64,000 nt of DNA from Globodera rostochiensis (taxonomy: Eukaryota; Nematoda; Chromadorea; Rhabditida; Heteroderidae): assembly GCA_018350325.1 (NCBI GenBank), contig JAEVLN010000006.1, forward strand, positions 705,193 through 769,192. The letters are read 5' to 3'. Made by a program: the position numbers and the translations under genes. This document shows, piece by piece, positions 1 through 9,458 of this stretch (positions within the stretch are counted from its first letter, which is position 1; each line of letters starts with the position of its first letter). The notes under the pieces are model-generated. The model saw only the letters and a program-made list of their open reading frames with translations. It was not told where the DNA came from and searched no databases.

Positions 1-420
1 CGCACCCCGTTCACACACGCGTGCACCCCTTTCACACACGCACACACCCTTTCCACACACGCACGCGAACATTTAAGATTTTTCAAAATTTTTACAAATT
101 GTGTCTTCTTTTCACTAATTATGCAGTTTTACGCTGTAAAATGACATCTTCTAAACCTTAATTCCGCAATTGTATCTTCTCGACACTAATTATGCATTTT
201 TCTTCCCTAAAACGACATCTTCCAAAGCTTAATTTGGTAATAACACACTAATTTTTCACAAATTGTGTCTTCTATTCACTAATTATGCGTTTTTCCGCTG
301 TAAAATGACATCTTCCAAACACTAATTTTGCATCTATTTTATCTTCTATTTTACACTATATGTTTAATAGTGACGGTGTTAACACACACAAGAGTGACAA
401 TTGTTTTCACCTCTATCCAA
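1..420. repeat. Simple (CACACACGCGCGCACCCC) minisatellite and ~90-bp tandem repeat
   Basis: Bases 1-70 are a degenerate array of units like ACACACGCGTGCACCCCTTT. It runs into about three copies of a ~90-bp unit built around AATTGTGTCTTCT..CACTAATTATGC and TAAAATGACATCTTC (about 97-345). The same two motifs recur at 1610-1840, so this is a local repeat family. No coding potential seen. Confidence 0.7.
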
Positions 421-955
421 AGTCTGCCGCTGTGCTAGTTTCGGATCATTCTGATCCTAATTAGCGTCTATGGCTAGTTTCCTAGAAGTAGGGAATGGGA
501 AAGTAATCAAGCTGGCAATTAAGCCGTTTTTGTTTGCCTTTGTAGGAGAGGGTAAGAAGAAGAAAGGCGTACGGAAAATTGCTCCAACTGTTTTTCCGAG
601 GACTCTGGTAAGGCGCGTAGCGGTCCACAAATAGCGAGCATGTGATGGCAGAACAATTAGTGTGGCGAGACTGAAGGCTGTGAAAGAAGTCTGACGACCC
701 ATAGCCTAGGTACGCTCGAGCTTCTTCAGTTGCTCGTAGTCTCGTCCTACCTTCTGGCGTCGCCGTAGTCAAGGGTGTGGTACTTTGAACAGTATCTTCA
801 TTCGACACTCGGACATTTTCTGCTGTTTCCGGGAAATTATGTAAGGCCTTCGGTGAGTAAAGCTAAGGAACACTCTGCGATTGAGGGGTAGTATGAAAGT
901 TCAAAGTTACCCCTCCCATCCTTGCCCTTAGCAATTTCCCGGGGACCGTGCGCTA
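421..955. other. No gene recognised
   Basis: Short overlapping reading frames exist on both strands (for example a minus-strand frame at 457-702 with a hydrophobic start). None has a recognisable domain, a supported splice structure or a repeat origin. I see nothing I can support as a gene. Confidence 0.4.
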
Positions 956-1500
956 AACACAACAAAATAAAACACGCAAGGAAAAGAGAGATAAAAGGAA
1001 GGGGAGAGGTAAGGAGTGGAGAGAGAAAGGAAAGGAAAGAGGGAAGGGGGGTGAGAGAGAGATAAAGGGGAGAGGAAAGAGGAAAGGAGGGGAGTGAGAC
1101 AAAGGGAAGAGGATAGGAGGGAGAGAAAAAGGAGAGGGGAGAGAAACAAAGGGAAGAGGAAATAAGGGGAGAGAAAGACAGAGGGAAAGGATAAAAAAGA
1201 AGAATAGAGAAAAGAAGAGGGAAGGATGGAAAGAGAGGTGGGAAGGGGGGCAAAGGAAAGGCTGCGGAAAAGAAGAGAAAAATCAACGGTGGCAAGAAAT
1301 TAGAAAACGGGGGAAAGAAGGGAAGAAAAAAAGGAAAGATGGGAAGAAAGCAGTGACGGGGAGAAGCAAACGGCTGTTAAGACAAGAGAAGGAGAATGGA
1401 AGAGAAGGGCTGAAGACAGATGGAAAGGAAGAAAGAGAAGAGAGAAGGAAGTTGGAGGAAAGGGCTGAAGTGGTGTAGGAGAAAAGGAAGGCTGAGAAAA
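956..1500. repeat. Purine-rich (GGAGAGGAAAG) low-complexity tract
   Basis: About 540 bases almost entirely of G and A on the plus strand, in drifting GGAAGAGG/GAGAGAAAGG units. The minus-strand frames through it translate to P/S/L/F runs and are composition artefacts. Confidence 0.75.
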
Positions 1501-1599
1501 AACGACAACAATTTTAGTGCGCAATTCTCCTTTTTCCCGGAAATTAAGCTTTTTGTACGCTTTGTACAGCTCTCATTATTGAGATTCGCATGCTTTCAG

Positions 1600-1842
1600 A
1601 CGCACTCATTACACACGCGCGCACCCCTTTTACACACGCGCACACCCCTAAACACGCGCACGTGTAATTTTGGTATTTACCACCTTTTTACAAATTTTGC
1701 CTCTAATTTACTTAATTTCACACATGCGCGCACCCTTTTAACACCCGCGTGCACCCCTTTTACACGTGCGCGTTTGGTATTTTTCACATTATTCAAAAAT
1801 TGTGTCTTCTGTTCACAAATTGTGCATTTTTCCGCTGTATGG
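1600..1842. repeat. Second copy of the CACGCGCGCACCCC / AATTGTGTCTTCT repeat
   Basis: The motifs from the start of the window recur here: ACACACGCGCGCACCCCTTT around 1612-1790, then AATTGTGTCTTCTGTTCAC and TTTTTCCGCTGTA at about 1797-1840. The repeat ends exactly where the reading frame of the neighbouring P-loop ATPase loses similarity to its family, so it marks a junction. Confidence 0.6.
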
Positions 1843-2143
1843 ACATTAGCAGATCATCGAGGATAAGGAGAAGAGGTTTTGTCTGCCTACGAATCAGTTC
1901 TTCCGGGGGAACACCCGCATACACTGATATTCCGGCCTTCTGCAAAACCGGTACAATGGTGCTCATCTCGCCGAAGCAATAGAGAATTGACGCAGGAGTG
2001 GGATCGATAAGCTCTCTGTACTCCGCCACAAGGTTGAGCAAAAAGGTACTTTTACCTGATGATGAGGGCCCCGAGATGATCATACCAAAGGGTAGTTTGA
2101 ATTTTAGATCTTGATCGGAGAAAGACGAAGTGTTGCTAATCAT
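1843..2143 (-). pseudogene. Truncated P-loop ATPase of a virus-like or Maverick-type element
   Basis: The minus-strand frame starts at 2143 and reads for about 100 residues of recognisable P-loop NTPase. A hydrophobic strand leads into Walker A GPSSSGKST (about residue 25), then an ILYCFGE segment, and Walker B LLILDDLL near residue 93. The combination of an 'L-P-F-x-M-I-I-S-G-P' start, the C-x-G-E block and Walker B is familiar from packaging-type ATPases of DNA-virus-derived mobile elements in invertebrates (Maverick/Polinton and related); the exact family is inference. Right after Walker B the frame runs into the 1600-1842 repeat, so sensor regions and the C-terminus are missing and the copy cannot be functional. 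It lies 74 bases downstream of the Q-rich frame on the same strand, suggesting both came from one element. Confidence 0.6.
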
Positions 2144-2216
2144 ATTTATTTTGTACTTGAATTAAAATGTGTGTGTGAACAATAACAATGAATTGATCAT
2201 TTAAATAGTCTTACAA

Positions 2217-3131
2217 TTACAAAGATGTGCGCAAATTGATATTTTGAGGCTGTTCAATGGTTTTCACCGCTGCTTCCTCTTCCTTCTCCGCTTCTACGCT
2301 GGGCTTTCTCTTTTCCAGTTTCTTTTTCTTCGTCACCTTTGGCTCAGCCGTTTGTGGTGACGCTGTTTGAGTCTGAGAAGGAAGAAAAGTGGTAGCCGCT
2401 GACATTGCATCCACAAAGCCTTGCATCTCAACCTGCTGCTGTGGTTGTTGTTCGATATGTTGTTGCGGTTGTTGCGAAGGTAGGACCGTGGCTGCTGCAG
2501 ACATTGTGCTGACCAGTTCATCGAGTTGCTGCGCCGTAAAAGTGGTCCCCGTTACCTGTTGCTGCTGTTGTTCAGCTGGAAGGAATGTGGAAACATCCAA
2601 TAAAGTGTTTCCAAAGTCCTGAAGCTGCTGCTGCTGCTGTCGGTGATCCGCTTCCTGTACAGGGTGTGCGGGTGCCAATGTAATATTTTGGGGTGAGGGT
2701 GAATTATCCACCAGCATGGACTGCTGCTCCACACTCTTGGGCTCAGGCGGTACAGTAAGTTGTACGGCAACAGGTGCGCAAACAGTTGGTGCATGCTGTA
2801 CATTTACATGTTCCACGTCAAACGCCCTCCCCTTGTTCTTGATTTTGAAGAAGGTATGCCCCGGGAGATCGTAGACAAAGTCGAATGGCACAAAAGCTGG
2901 TCCGTTGATGCGCGAGCACCAAACGGTCACACCTTCCTTCGTCACCATGTAATCCATATCCCCCTCCGTAGACTTACAGTGACGACATTTTCCGGGAATG
3001 TCAAATGGGATGACTCTCGGGGTTGATAGGCGTTCGCTGGCCACCGTTATAGTGTTGGATGTGATAGAAAAGTTAACGCTGGGTATGATCGAGTCAAAAA
3101 GGGAACGCTTGTCGTTAATATTAAAAGCCAT
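2217..3131 (-). CDS. 304-residue Q-rich protein beside the ATPase fragment, function unknown
   Basis: An uninterrupted frame from ATG at 3131 to a stop at 2217. The first ~110 residues look globular, with a CxxC pair (CRHCKS) near residue 50 and a third and fourth candidate Cys further on. The middle is dominated by Q runs (QQQQQLQ, EQQQQQ, QQPQQH). The end is a K/E-rich basic tail with KVTKKKKLEKRKP. I do not recognise the family. A TATAAAAAGG sequence lies 56-65 bases upstream of the ATG. Co-orientation and a 74-base gap to the virus-like ATPase suggest it belongs to the same integrated element, in which case it may be a structural or nucleic-acid-binding protein; that is inference. It could also be a host gene with a polyQ region. 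Confidence 0.5.
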   Translation of the reverse strand: MAFNINDKRSLFDSIIPSVNFSITSNTITVASERLSTPRVIPFDIPGKCRHCKSTEGDMDYMVTKEGVTVWCSRINGPAFVPFDFVYDLPGHTFFKIKNKGRAFDVEHVNVQHAPTVCAPVAVQLTVPPEPKSVEQQSMLVDNSPSPQNITLAPAHPVQEADHRQQQQQLQDFGNTLLDVSTFLPAEQQQQQVTGTTFTAQQLDELVSTMSAAATVLPSQQPQQHIEQQPQQQVEMQGFVDAMSAATTFLPSQTQTASPQTAEPKVTKKKKLEKRKPSVEAEKEEEAAVKTIEQPQNINLRTSL

Positions 3132-3186
3132 TTGTGTGGATATTTGGTTAAAAAATAGGGAAATGGTGAAACTGTTGACGATACTA

Positions 3187-3196
3187 CCTTTTTATA
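3187..3196 (-). promoter_or_regulatory. TATA-box-like TATAAAAAGG upstream of the Q-rich frame
   Basis: TATAAAAAGG on the minus strand, 56-65 bases before the ATG at 3131. Position and sequence fit a core TATA element, but no other promoter evidence is visible. Confidence 0.35.
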
Positions 3197-3473
3197 CTCG
3201 CCGAATCGGAGATCAAAGAGATCCGACAGCTTTCAAAGAAGGCTCCGACAAACAGAGACTGATTGCTTGACAACACTAATCCTTGGCCAGCGCTGTGTCA
3301 AAACAGAGCAAACAAACACACCAACTTCCAACTCGAAACTTCCCTATCCTTTCCCCTCCAACACTATCATCAAAAAAAAACAAACAGCCAAACTCCAGTG
3401 TTTGATTTATTTTGGAGAAAAAAATATTGAAATAGAAATTTAAAAAATATATATTCTGTGTAGATAAAAATGA

Positions 3474-4288
3474 TCAATTTTTAATGGAAAAATTTTTTTT
3501 TCGTTCAAATTCTTCGTCTTCTTCTTGAATGTCCTCGAGTTGCTTCGTCGCAACGCAAACGTTCACAACCTCGTTCTGAACAGGCTGTGCGGCGTGTTCG
3601 GCAAGTGCCCATTGACGGTTGAGCTGTGAAAACAAAAAAAAATATAATAATAATAAATGTATAATTTCTACCGTCACTATACCTGCTGATGAAATGAGAG
3701 TTCCGAACACATGCCAACGGCGGCCGGGCGAGAATTGACCGCCAAGGGCTCAGGAAATGCTTGGATGAAAGGCGGACGCCCCACACAATTGAGCTCTGAA
3801 TTTAATGCAAATCAAATTTAATAAAAATAAATTGTCAAAAAAAAATGAGCACATACCGATTCCATGTCCGGGTCCCTGATGCGGACGCTGACGGCGGTGG
3901 CGATGACTCAGCCCTTTGCGGATGGTGCGCTTTGCCAAATGGTCACGGGCCGCCTTTGTCATTGTGATGATCTGTAATAGAAAGTTAATTAAATTTTAAA
4001 TCTGGAACAAAATTATTTTACTTGCAACAACAAAATTGCCAAAAGGAGACAAATGATGGTGGTCCAAAAAAGGAGAGGAAATGCTGCCGGTGGTGAAGGA
4101 GTAGTTGGTGAAATAATTGCTGACGCTGTTGTTGTTGTTACTGTTTCGGGTGGTCCTTCGCGCAAAAATTCCGTCAAATTTTTAATGTCTTCATGCAGAC
4201 AAAGTACCGGAAGACGGTAAAACTGCGGTCTCAAACATTTCAAATTTTCAGGGCATTGGGTACAGTTGGAAATTTCAACCCATTCCAT
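3474..4288 (-). CDS. Four-exon small membrane protein, nematode-type, unknown function
   Basis: Exons (minus): 4288-4022, 3971-3857, 3795-3683 and 3623-3474. Introns are 50-61 bases, with donors GTAAAA, GTATGT and GTATAG and acceptors ATTACAG, ATTCAG and TTCACAG. All phases agree (0, 1, 0) and give 214 residues ending at a stop. Exon 1 encodes a short Cys-containing N-terminus (CTQCPENLKC), a T/S/P-rich linker and one strong membrane segment (about residues 70-89, ending AILLLQ). Exon 2 is very basic with RHRRQR. The tail is acidic (EEDEEFE). There is no signal peptide; ATG at 4288 is the only in-frame start seen, but an upstream exon cannot be excluded. I do not recognise the family. The single membrane span followed by a basic stretch suggests a cytoplasmic C-terminus (inference). 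Confidence 0.65.
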
Positions 4289-4739
4289 TTTTATTGCGGG
4301 AGGAATATTATTTTCGATTTTGAGCAGATTGGTAAATGACCCAGAGAATTGCTTTGGACGCTACAATCGCTATTCATATCCCCGCTTTTCCCTTTCCCCC
4401 TATTCTTCACCGAATACAATAGCAGTGGCAAACTCTCTAGCCCACACTAAAAGAATTTATCAATGGCCAAATCGCCAAAAATTATGGGCTCTCATCAATT
4501 CAGCTATTAAACGGATTGCGAAGGATCTGGGTAATACTAAATAAAAGCGACCGCTCCAGTCCTTCATATCCCCGCAAGGGAGAGAACACTTTCTGGCTAG
4601 AAAATCGATGCCCTTGGCAGTGGAGGGGGGTGGGATGACCAACCGAAAGATAGGACGGGCAATGGAAAAGAATGAATACCCTCGCGATGGGATGGGGGTG
4701 GACATCAAAGTACAAAGTTCACTACCCCTCTCCTCCCCT

Positions 4740-5100
4740 CCCCATCCCTCCATCCAAAACCTTTTGGATGGTTTACCCTGAAACCCCTGAGCCCTTTTTG
4801 GTTCGACCCCGAAACCCTACTATAGGTTCACGATAGGAAAGGGTTTAACCGAAACCCTTATCCCGAACCCTTTGGTTCAAAAACCGGTTCAAAGAGTTCG
4901 CGATGAGATGGGAATGGGCAGCTCAATAGGCTAGCGATGGGATGGGAATCGGACCTTCAATAGGCTCGCGATGGGTCGGGATCCCACCAGAGTACGGGAC
5001 TCAAAAGCACTCAATAGGTTCGCGATGGGCCGGGAATAGGCCTCAATAGGCTAGCGAGCGCTAGGGGAGGGGGGTAGTCACTACTAAGGTTCGACGCAAC
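4740..5100. repeat. Degenerate GGTTTNACCCNGAAACCC and TAGGCTAGCGATGGGATGGG repeats
   Basis: Two interleaved simple families: CCCGAAACCC/ACCCTTTGGTTC at about 4775-4890, and four or five copies of a ~50-base unit containing AATAGGCTCGCGATGGG (4895-5060). No coding potential. Confidence 0.55.
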
Positions 5101-5183
5101 CCTGATGCATACATATACATAAGTAAAAATACATCATCGTTTTCACATCCTATTTTTTTACATCAATTATGGTCCACTGTTTT

Positions 5184-5286
5184 TTGCCTAAGCTTAAGTT
5201 CAGGCTAGCTAGGCCTAAGCCTAAGCCTAACGAACCCTAAGCTCAGGGTGGCTTAGGCCTAAGCTTAATGAACCCCTAAGCCTTGC
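5184..5286. repeat. Dispersed repeat rich in telomere-like GCCTAA hexamers
   Basis: Contains GCCTAAGCCTAAGCCTAAC (three tandem nematode telomeric hexamers in complement) followed by AACCCTAAGC and AGGGTGGCTTAGGCCTAAGC. A clear relative lies at 39621-39713. It is a dispersed family, not a chromosome end. Confidence 0.6.
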
Positions 5287-5409
5287 AATTTTCAGAATTT
5301 TTGCGAGGAATTTTCCGCTGAATTTCCTGCAAATTTTCGGATTATTGTATTTGAATTATTATTTTTGTTATGTATTGTTCATTTGAAAAAAATTCTGAAT
5401 AAATAAAAA

Positions 5410-5565
5410 ATAGTGATCGGCCAGAAGGGTCGGTCGGTACGTTTCGGTAAAGTAGTCCAAAATGTTTCGGTCGGTACTTTTCGGTAAAGTACCGAAAAAG
5501 TACCGGTTCCGAAAAGTACCGAAAAAAAATTGTCGGTACTTTTTCGGTTTTCGGTACCAAAATTT
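5410..5565. repeat. Short GGTCGGTACTTTTCGGTA satellite
   Basis: GTCGGTAC, TTTCGGTAAAGTA and AAGTACCGAAAA recur in both orientations, so the tract is self-complementary. The frames through it are artefacts. Confidence 0.5.
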
Positions 5566-5689
5566 TTTAGGGTAACTTTTTAACAAAAAATTGTTTATTT
5601 TGGAAATCTTGGCTTATAAATATTTATAATTGAGCTTTGGGAGATTGCGGTTTAAAAAAATCGGCATTCGACCTGTTCCTGTCTAGTGG

Positions 5690-5775
5690 TAAGAATTTTA
5701 ATAGTTTTTGGATCAGTTTGAAGGGGGATCGGCGGTGCCGATAGGCGCCGCCGAGAAAATTTTTTTATTTTTGAT
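5690..5775 (+). repeat. Dispersed GC-palindrome repeat, copy 1
   Basis: AAGAATTTTAATAG, then a G run, then GGTGCCGATAGGCGCC embedded in a longer near-palindrome, then GAGAAAATTTTT. Other copies in this window are at 6046-6085, 8148-8222, 40200-40285 (minus) and 57485-57562 (partial, minus). Confidence 0.6.
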
Positions 5776-6045
5776 GGAATTTGTGAAGAAAAATGGCTTA
5801 AAATGCATCCAGAAAGCTAAAAATGATTAAGAAAAAAAAAATCAAATAAATTTCAAAATTCCGGACATTATTGAAATCCAGATTCCGAAATGGTAAAAAA
5901 AAGTAATTCTTTATGTAAATGAAGTTTTGACTCGGCAATCTGCTTCCAAACTCCCCATTGAGAAACTTTAGGGGGCCCAAACGGCGGGGCCCAAACGTCC
6001 CCGGGGCCCAAACGTCGGGGCCCAAACGACCCACACTCGGGGGGG

Positions 6046-6085
6046 GGGGGGGGGTCGTGCCGATAGGCGCCGCGAGAAAAATTTT
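6046..6085 (+). repeat. Dispersed GC-palindrome repeat, copy 2 (partial)
   Basis: An 18-base G run is followed by TCGTGCCGATAGGCGCCGCG and AGAAAAATTTT. It shows the same core and 3' flank as the copy at 5690. Confidence 0.5.
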
Positions 6086-6222
6086 GGAATTTTTGACTCA
6101 ATTTTGTTAAGAAATTTCGTCAAAATTTTAGCAAAATTAAGCATTTTGCTTCGGTATTTAGTAAAATTTTTCAAACAAAAAATTACATAAGAGTGGAGGA
6201 TGTCCGCGCCGGTGCCATATGA

Positions 6223-6898
6223 TTTCGACACTGATTGATTTCGACACTGAAGGATTTCGACACTGGAATTCGACACTAATGGTTTTCGACACTGGTGGAT
6301 TTCGACACTGAACTATTTCGTCTTTTTTTACTGTTTTCCTATGATTTCGACACTGATGAATTTCGACAAACTTTGATTTCGACACTGAACCAAAATTTTA
6401 AAAATTCTCAAAGTTTTTACGAATATTATAATGTTAATTAAGCAGAAATCAATCATAAATGCAGATGAGAGTCCCACGCACAAAGATAAACGAGGGGATC
6501 ACGAGTTTGAAACAATAAAATCCATTTCAATTACAAATTTTCAATAAACACAATGCCAGATCATACATAAGTTCTTATGTTAAAATTTCAAAATTTTTAA
6601 CACCCAGTTTTCAAAATCGTGATCCCCTCGTTTATCTTCGTGCGTGTGATTCTCATCTGCATTTATGATTGATTTCTGCTTAATTAACATTATAATATTC
6701 GTAAAAACTTTGAGAATTTTTAAAATTTTGGTTCAGTGTCGAAATCAAAGTTTGTCGAAATTCATCAGTGTCGAAATCATAGGAAAACAGTGAAAAAAGA
6801 CGAAATAGTTCAGTGTCGAAATCCACCAGTGTCGAAAACCATTAGTGTCGAATTCCAGTGTCGAAATCCTTCAGTGTCGAAATCAATCAGTGTCGAAA
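6223..6898. mobile_element. Foldback element with 281-bp inverted arms
   Basis: Arms 6223-6503 and 6618-6898 are reverse complements with only a few mismatches over 281 bases, separated by a 114-base A/T-rich loop. The outer halves of the arms consist of irregular direct repeats of TTTCGACACTGA, and the inner halves are unique. The same translated peptide appears from both arms in opposite directions, which is a shadow of the palindrome. Near-copies of GTCCGCGCCG flank both sides (6202 and 6910), suggesting insertion into, or transduction with, the dispersed GC repeat. No transposase lies inside, so it would be non-autonomous. Confidence 0.7.
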
Positions 6899-7117
6899 AC
6901 CCCAGACACCGTCCGCGCCGCCGGAGAAATTTTTTGAACATTTTTATGATATTGATATTTGTTAAGAAAATTGAAGCAAAAATTCAGGAAGATGTGATAA
7001 ATTTATTTCAAAAAATCTTTGTTTGCTCGCATTTTAATAAAAAATATTAAAAACTATTAAAACATTTTTATTATAGGGGAAAGATTACGTGGGTAGAGGG
7101 AAAAACGATAAATTAGT

Positions 7118-7215
7118 GTTGCACTCGAGCGGATTCGAACCTGGACACACAACATTAGACTTGTCAGAAGAAAAACCACTAAGACACCGAGCCACTTGGT
7201 GGTACACTTGTAAAA
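7118..7215 (-). repeat. tRNA-like sequence, probably a SINE head
   Basis: On the minus strand the perfect RNA polymerase III B-box GGTTCGAATCC (about 7131-7141) is preceded by an A-box-like TGTCTTAGTGG about 50 bases upstream. The acceptor stem does not fold cleanly, and a second partial copy of the 5' half (AAGACACCGAGTCACTTAGG on plus) lies at 7469-7490. A tRNA-derived SINE or a decayed tRNA therefore fits better than a working tRNA gene. Confidence 0.4.
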
Positions 7216-7246
7216 AGATTGAACTTGTCGCTCGACCATCATTAGG

Positions 7247-7317
7247 GGTGTACATTTAGTCCCAGTCCCGGCAGGAACCGGGAAATCCCGTCCCGGTACC
7301 GGTCCCGTCCAACCCTA
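7247..7317. repeat. Small TAGGGG...CCCTA element with CCCGTCCCGG core
   Basis: The segment begins TAGGGGTG and ends CCAACCCTA, with a self-complementary GGGAAATCCCGTCCCGG interior. It resembles tiny hAT-type MITEs, but no 8-base target duplication is visible. Confidence 0.35.
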
Positions 7318-9458
7318 GTTCGCATAATAGTTGCCTTTTTATCTCCGAATTTAAATTCTTGCCAAAGACATAATGCAAATCAAATTTTTTGCATACATAT
7401 TTCAAATGGTAATCAATCACCAATAAAAAAGTGTTCGGAATTTAACGAAAATTTCCATTCAAAGCACTAATTTGTAAGACACCGAGTCACTTAGGGAGAC
7501 CATTTTGCTTTTGAAAGCTTCTCATCCTCCTAAGCTTTCGAATGATACCAAAAATGGTTGACTTGCTAATTGTATTTTTCTCAAATCTTTGATGTTGAAA
7601 TCATAGATTAAATGATGTCATATGCTAAATCTGATGTCATATTCGTGATCAGCGACCTCGATAACCCCCGACTAGAAATCCACTTTTTGAGTGAATAAAA
7701 GTGAAAAAAATGGGCCTAAACTAATGAACGATTGTCCTGACGTAACGAAGCGGTCATCGCTTCTTATTTTGATGCCCCTACCACGAATTCCATTAGCGGG
7801 AACACTTTGTAGTCGAACAATTGTTTCCCATCGCCCAAACTCCTTCACGACTCGTTTTACAAATTCTGACTCGTGGCTTCCTCTGGAGAAGTCTGTTCCA
7901 GGCATGATGCCAGTCTATCAAGTTCAACAGGTGTTAACAGCTTATATACTTATTTTACCCTCCAAATTATTGTTTTTGCGGGAAAGGCCAAGTTCAAGAC
8001 GTTGACTTTTAAACGTATCCATTAATTATACTTCAATTGGAAATAATAAATTGTCAGCGGCAATCCAATCTCTAACCCGACCATCAATGTTAGCACCAAA
8101 ATTTTCCACCACATTAAGGAATTATCAAAAAAACAATTTTTTAAGAATTCGGCTTCACTTCTGGGGGAGGGGGAAGGGAGGGGGCGGTGCCGATAGGCGC
8201 CGCCGAGAAAATTTTTAATTTTTGATCTTGCTTATTTTGTGCATAGGTTTTTTGTGGTGCTTAACGTGATGGTGAACTTTGTTTTGCATGCCCAGTTAGT
8301 TGGACTGCTCGAACTTTATGGGGTGGCGAAGAAATTTTTAAATTGTAACTGTACTATCCCTTCTATTAGCATTTGTTTATTTTTTTATGTAATCAAATCC
8401 ATAACTGTTATCGAAAAATCGGTCAAATTCATCCATACAGTCTACCGGGTTCGAACCGCTGCTCATAGCAAAAGATGCACTGTTTGTGTTGTATAAATAC
8501 AGTATGCACATATTTTCGACACAGAAATTTCCCTTAAAAATCTGAATAATTTAAACATAAAGGGTTTTTAATTCATTTTTATCAGGCACAAATAAATATA
8601 TAATGTGTATAATTTGTATGAATGGCTACAAAACTCATTTGGATCAATTAAGGAGTTGGGGGGGGGGATTTTCCTAAATGGCAAATAAATTAGCATAAGG
8701 CACCAAATAATGACAATTCAATTGATGCATAAACTACGTAAATTCTTTAATGGGAACATTTGCACGCACAATTCCTACAACAGTCCGAGCAAATTGAGCC
8801 TTCATTTTTCGTTGTCATAATTTGCTCGGGATGCCATAATTATGTACTAATGGGGAAAATGGCGGCGCACTTCAAAGTGCCTTTAAGGGTCATTTGGACA
8901 TGAACGAATGAATGCCTAGGCAATTTGGAAATCCATACACATATTTTTAACAATTTATTTATGAGCATTTGGATAAAATAATTAATACACAGCTGCTGTT
9001 ACTGAAATTGGGGGGAGGGGAAAACCCAAAAATTTTATTTTTATTTTTGGGAAAGTTTTGCAACAATATGTTGTAAGTAAATGGTTTGTGTCGTGGGTGG
9101 GAAGAAGCCCCGTTTGAAATCGCAGAAATTATAATTTTTGAGCACAAAAACGAGGGGGGGGGGGCGGTAGAAAATGACACTTTTCAGAGCCCAAAAATTC
9201 ATGTGGATTTTTATGTAAATTTAATTTGTCTTTATATTAAAATTAGGAAATATCGAGCAAAAAGAACAAACGGACAAAAAAAGGTGTCTTAGGCATACAT
9301 TATGTAAAAGAGAGCATAAGTAATGTCATATATAAATATGATGATGTCATCCGTCTGGTTAGCTGCTGTTTTGTGGTGGTGATGTGTTATTTTGTACATA
9401 TTCACACAAGCAAAATGAATGTTGAGCGCGGACACAAGAGTCCCACATATTTTTTTGT
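7318..9458. other. Intergenic, no gene recognised
   Basis: This stretch holds copy 3 of the dispersed GC-palindrome repeat (8148-8222), several poly-G runs, and another GGTTCGAAC B-box-like site near 8450. Small frames such as 7672-7905 (minus) and 8239-8496 (plus) have no recognisable domain or splice support. Confidence 0.5.
8148..8222 (+). repeat. Dispersed GC-palindrome repeat, copy 3
   Basis: AAGAATTCGGCTTCACTTCTG, a purine/G-rich spacer, GGTGCCGATAGGCGCC and GAGAAAATTTTTAATTTTT follow in the same order as in the other copies. The GAATTC-GCTTCAC left end is shared with the copies at 40285 and 57562 (both inverted). Confidence 0.6.

Noticed and set aside
837..1524. Minus-strand proline/serine/leucine-rich frames
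   Set aside because: Translation of a purine-rich low-complexity tract.
5184..5286. Telomere or chromosome end
   Set aside because: Only three hexamers in a degenerate context, with a second dispersed copy and ordinary sequence on both sides.
6158..7050. Two frames with the same peptide on opposite strands
   Set aside because: Shadow of the foldback element's inverted arms.
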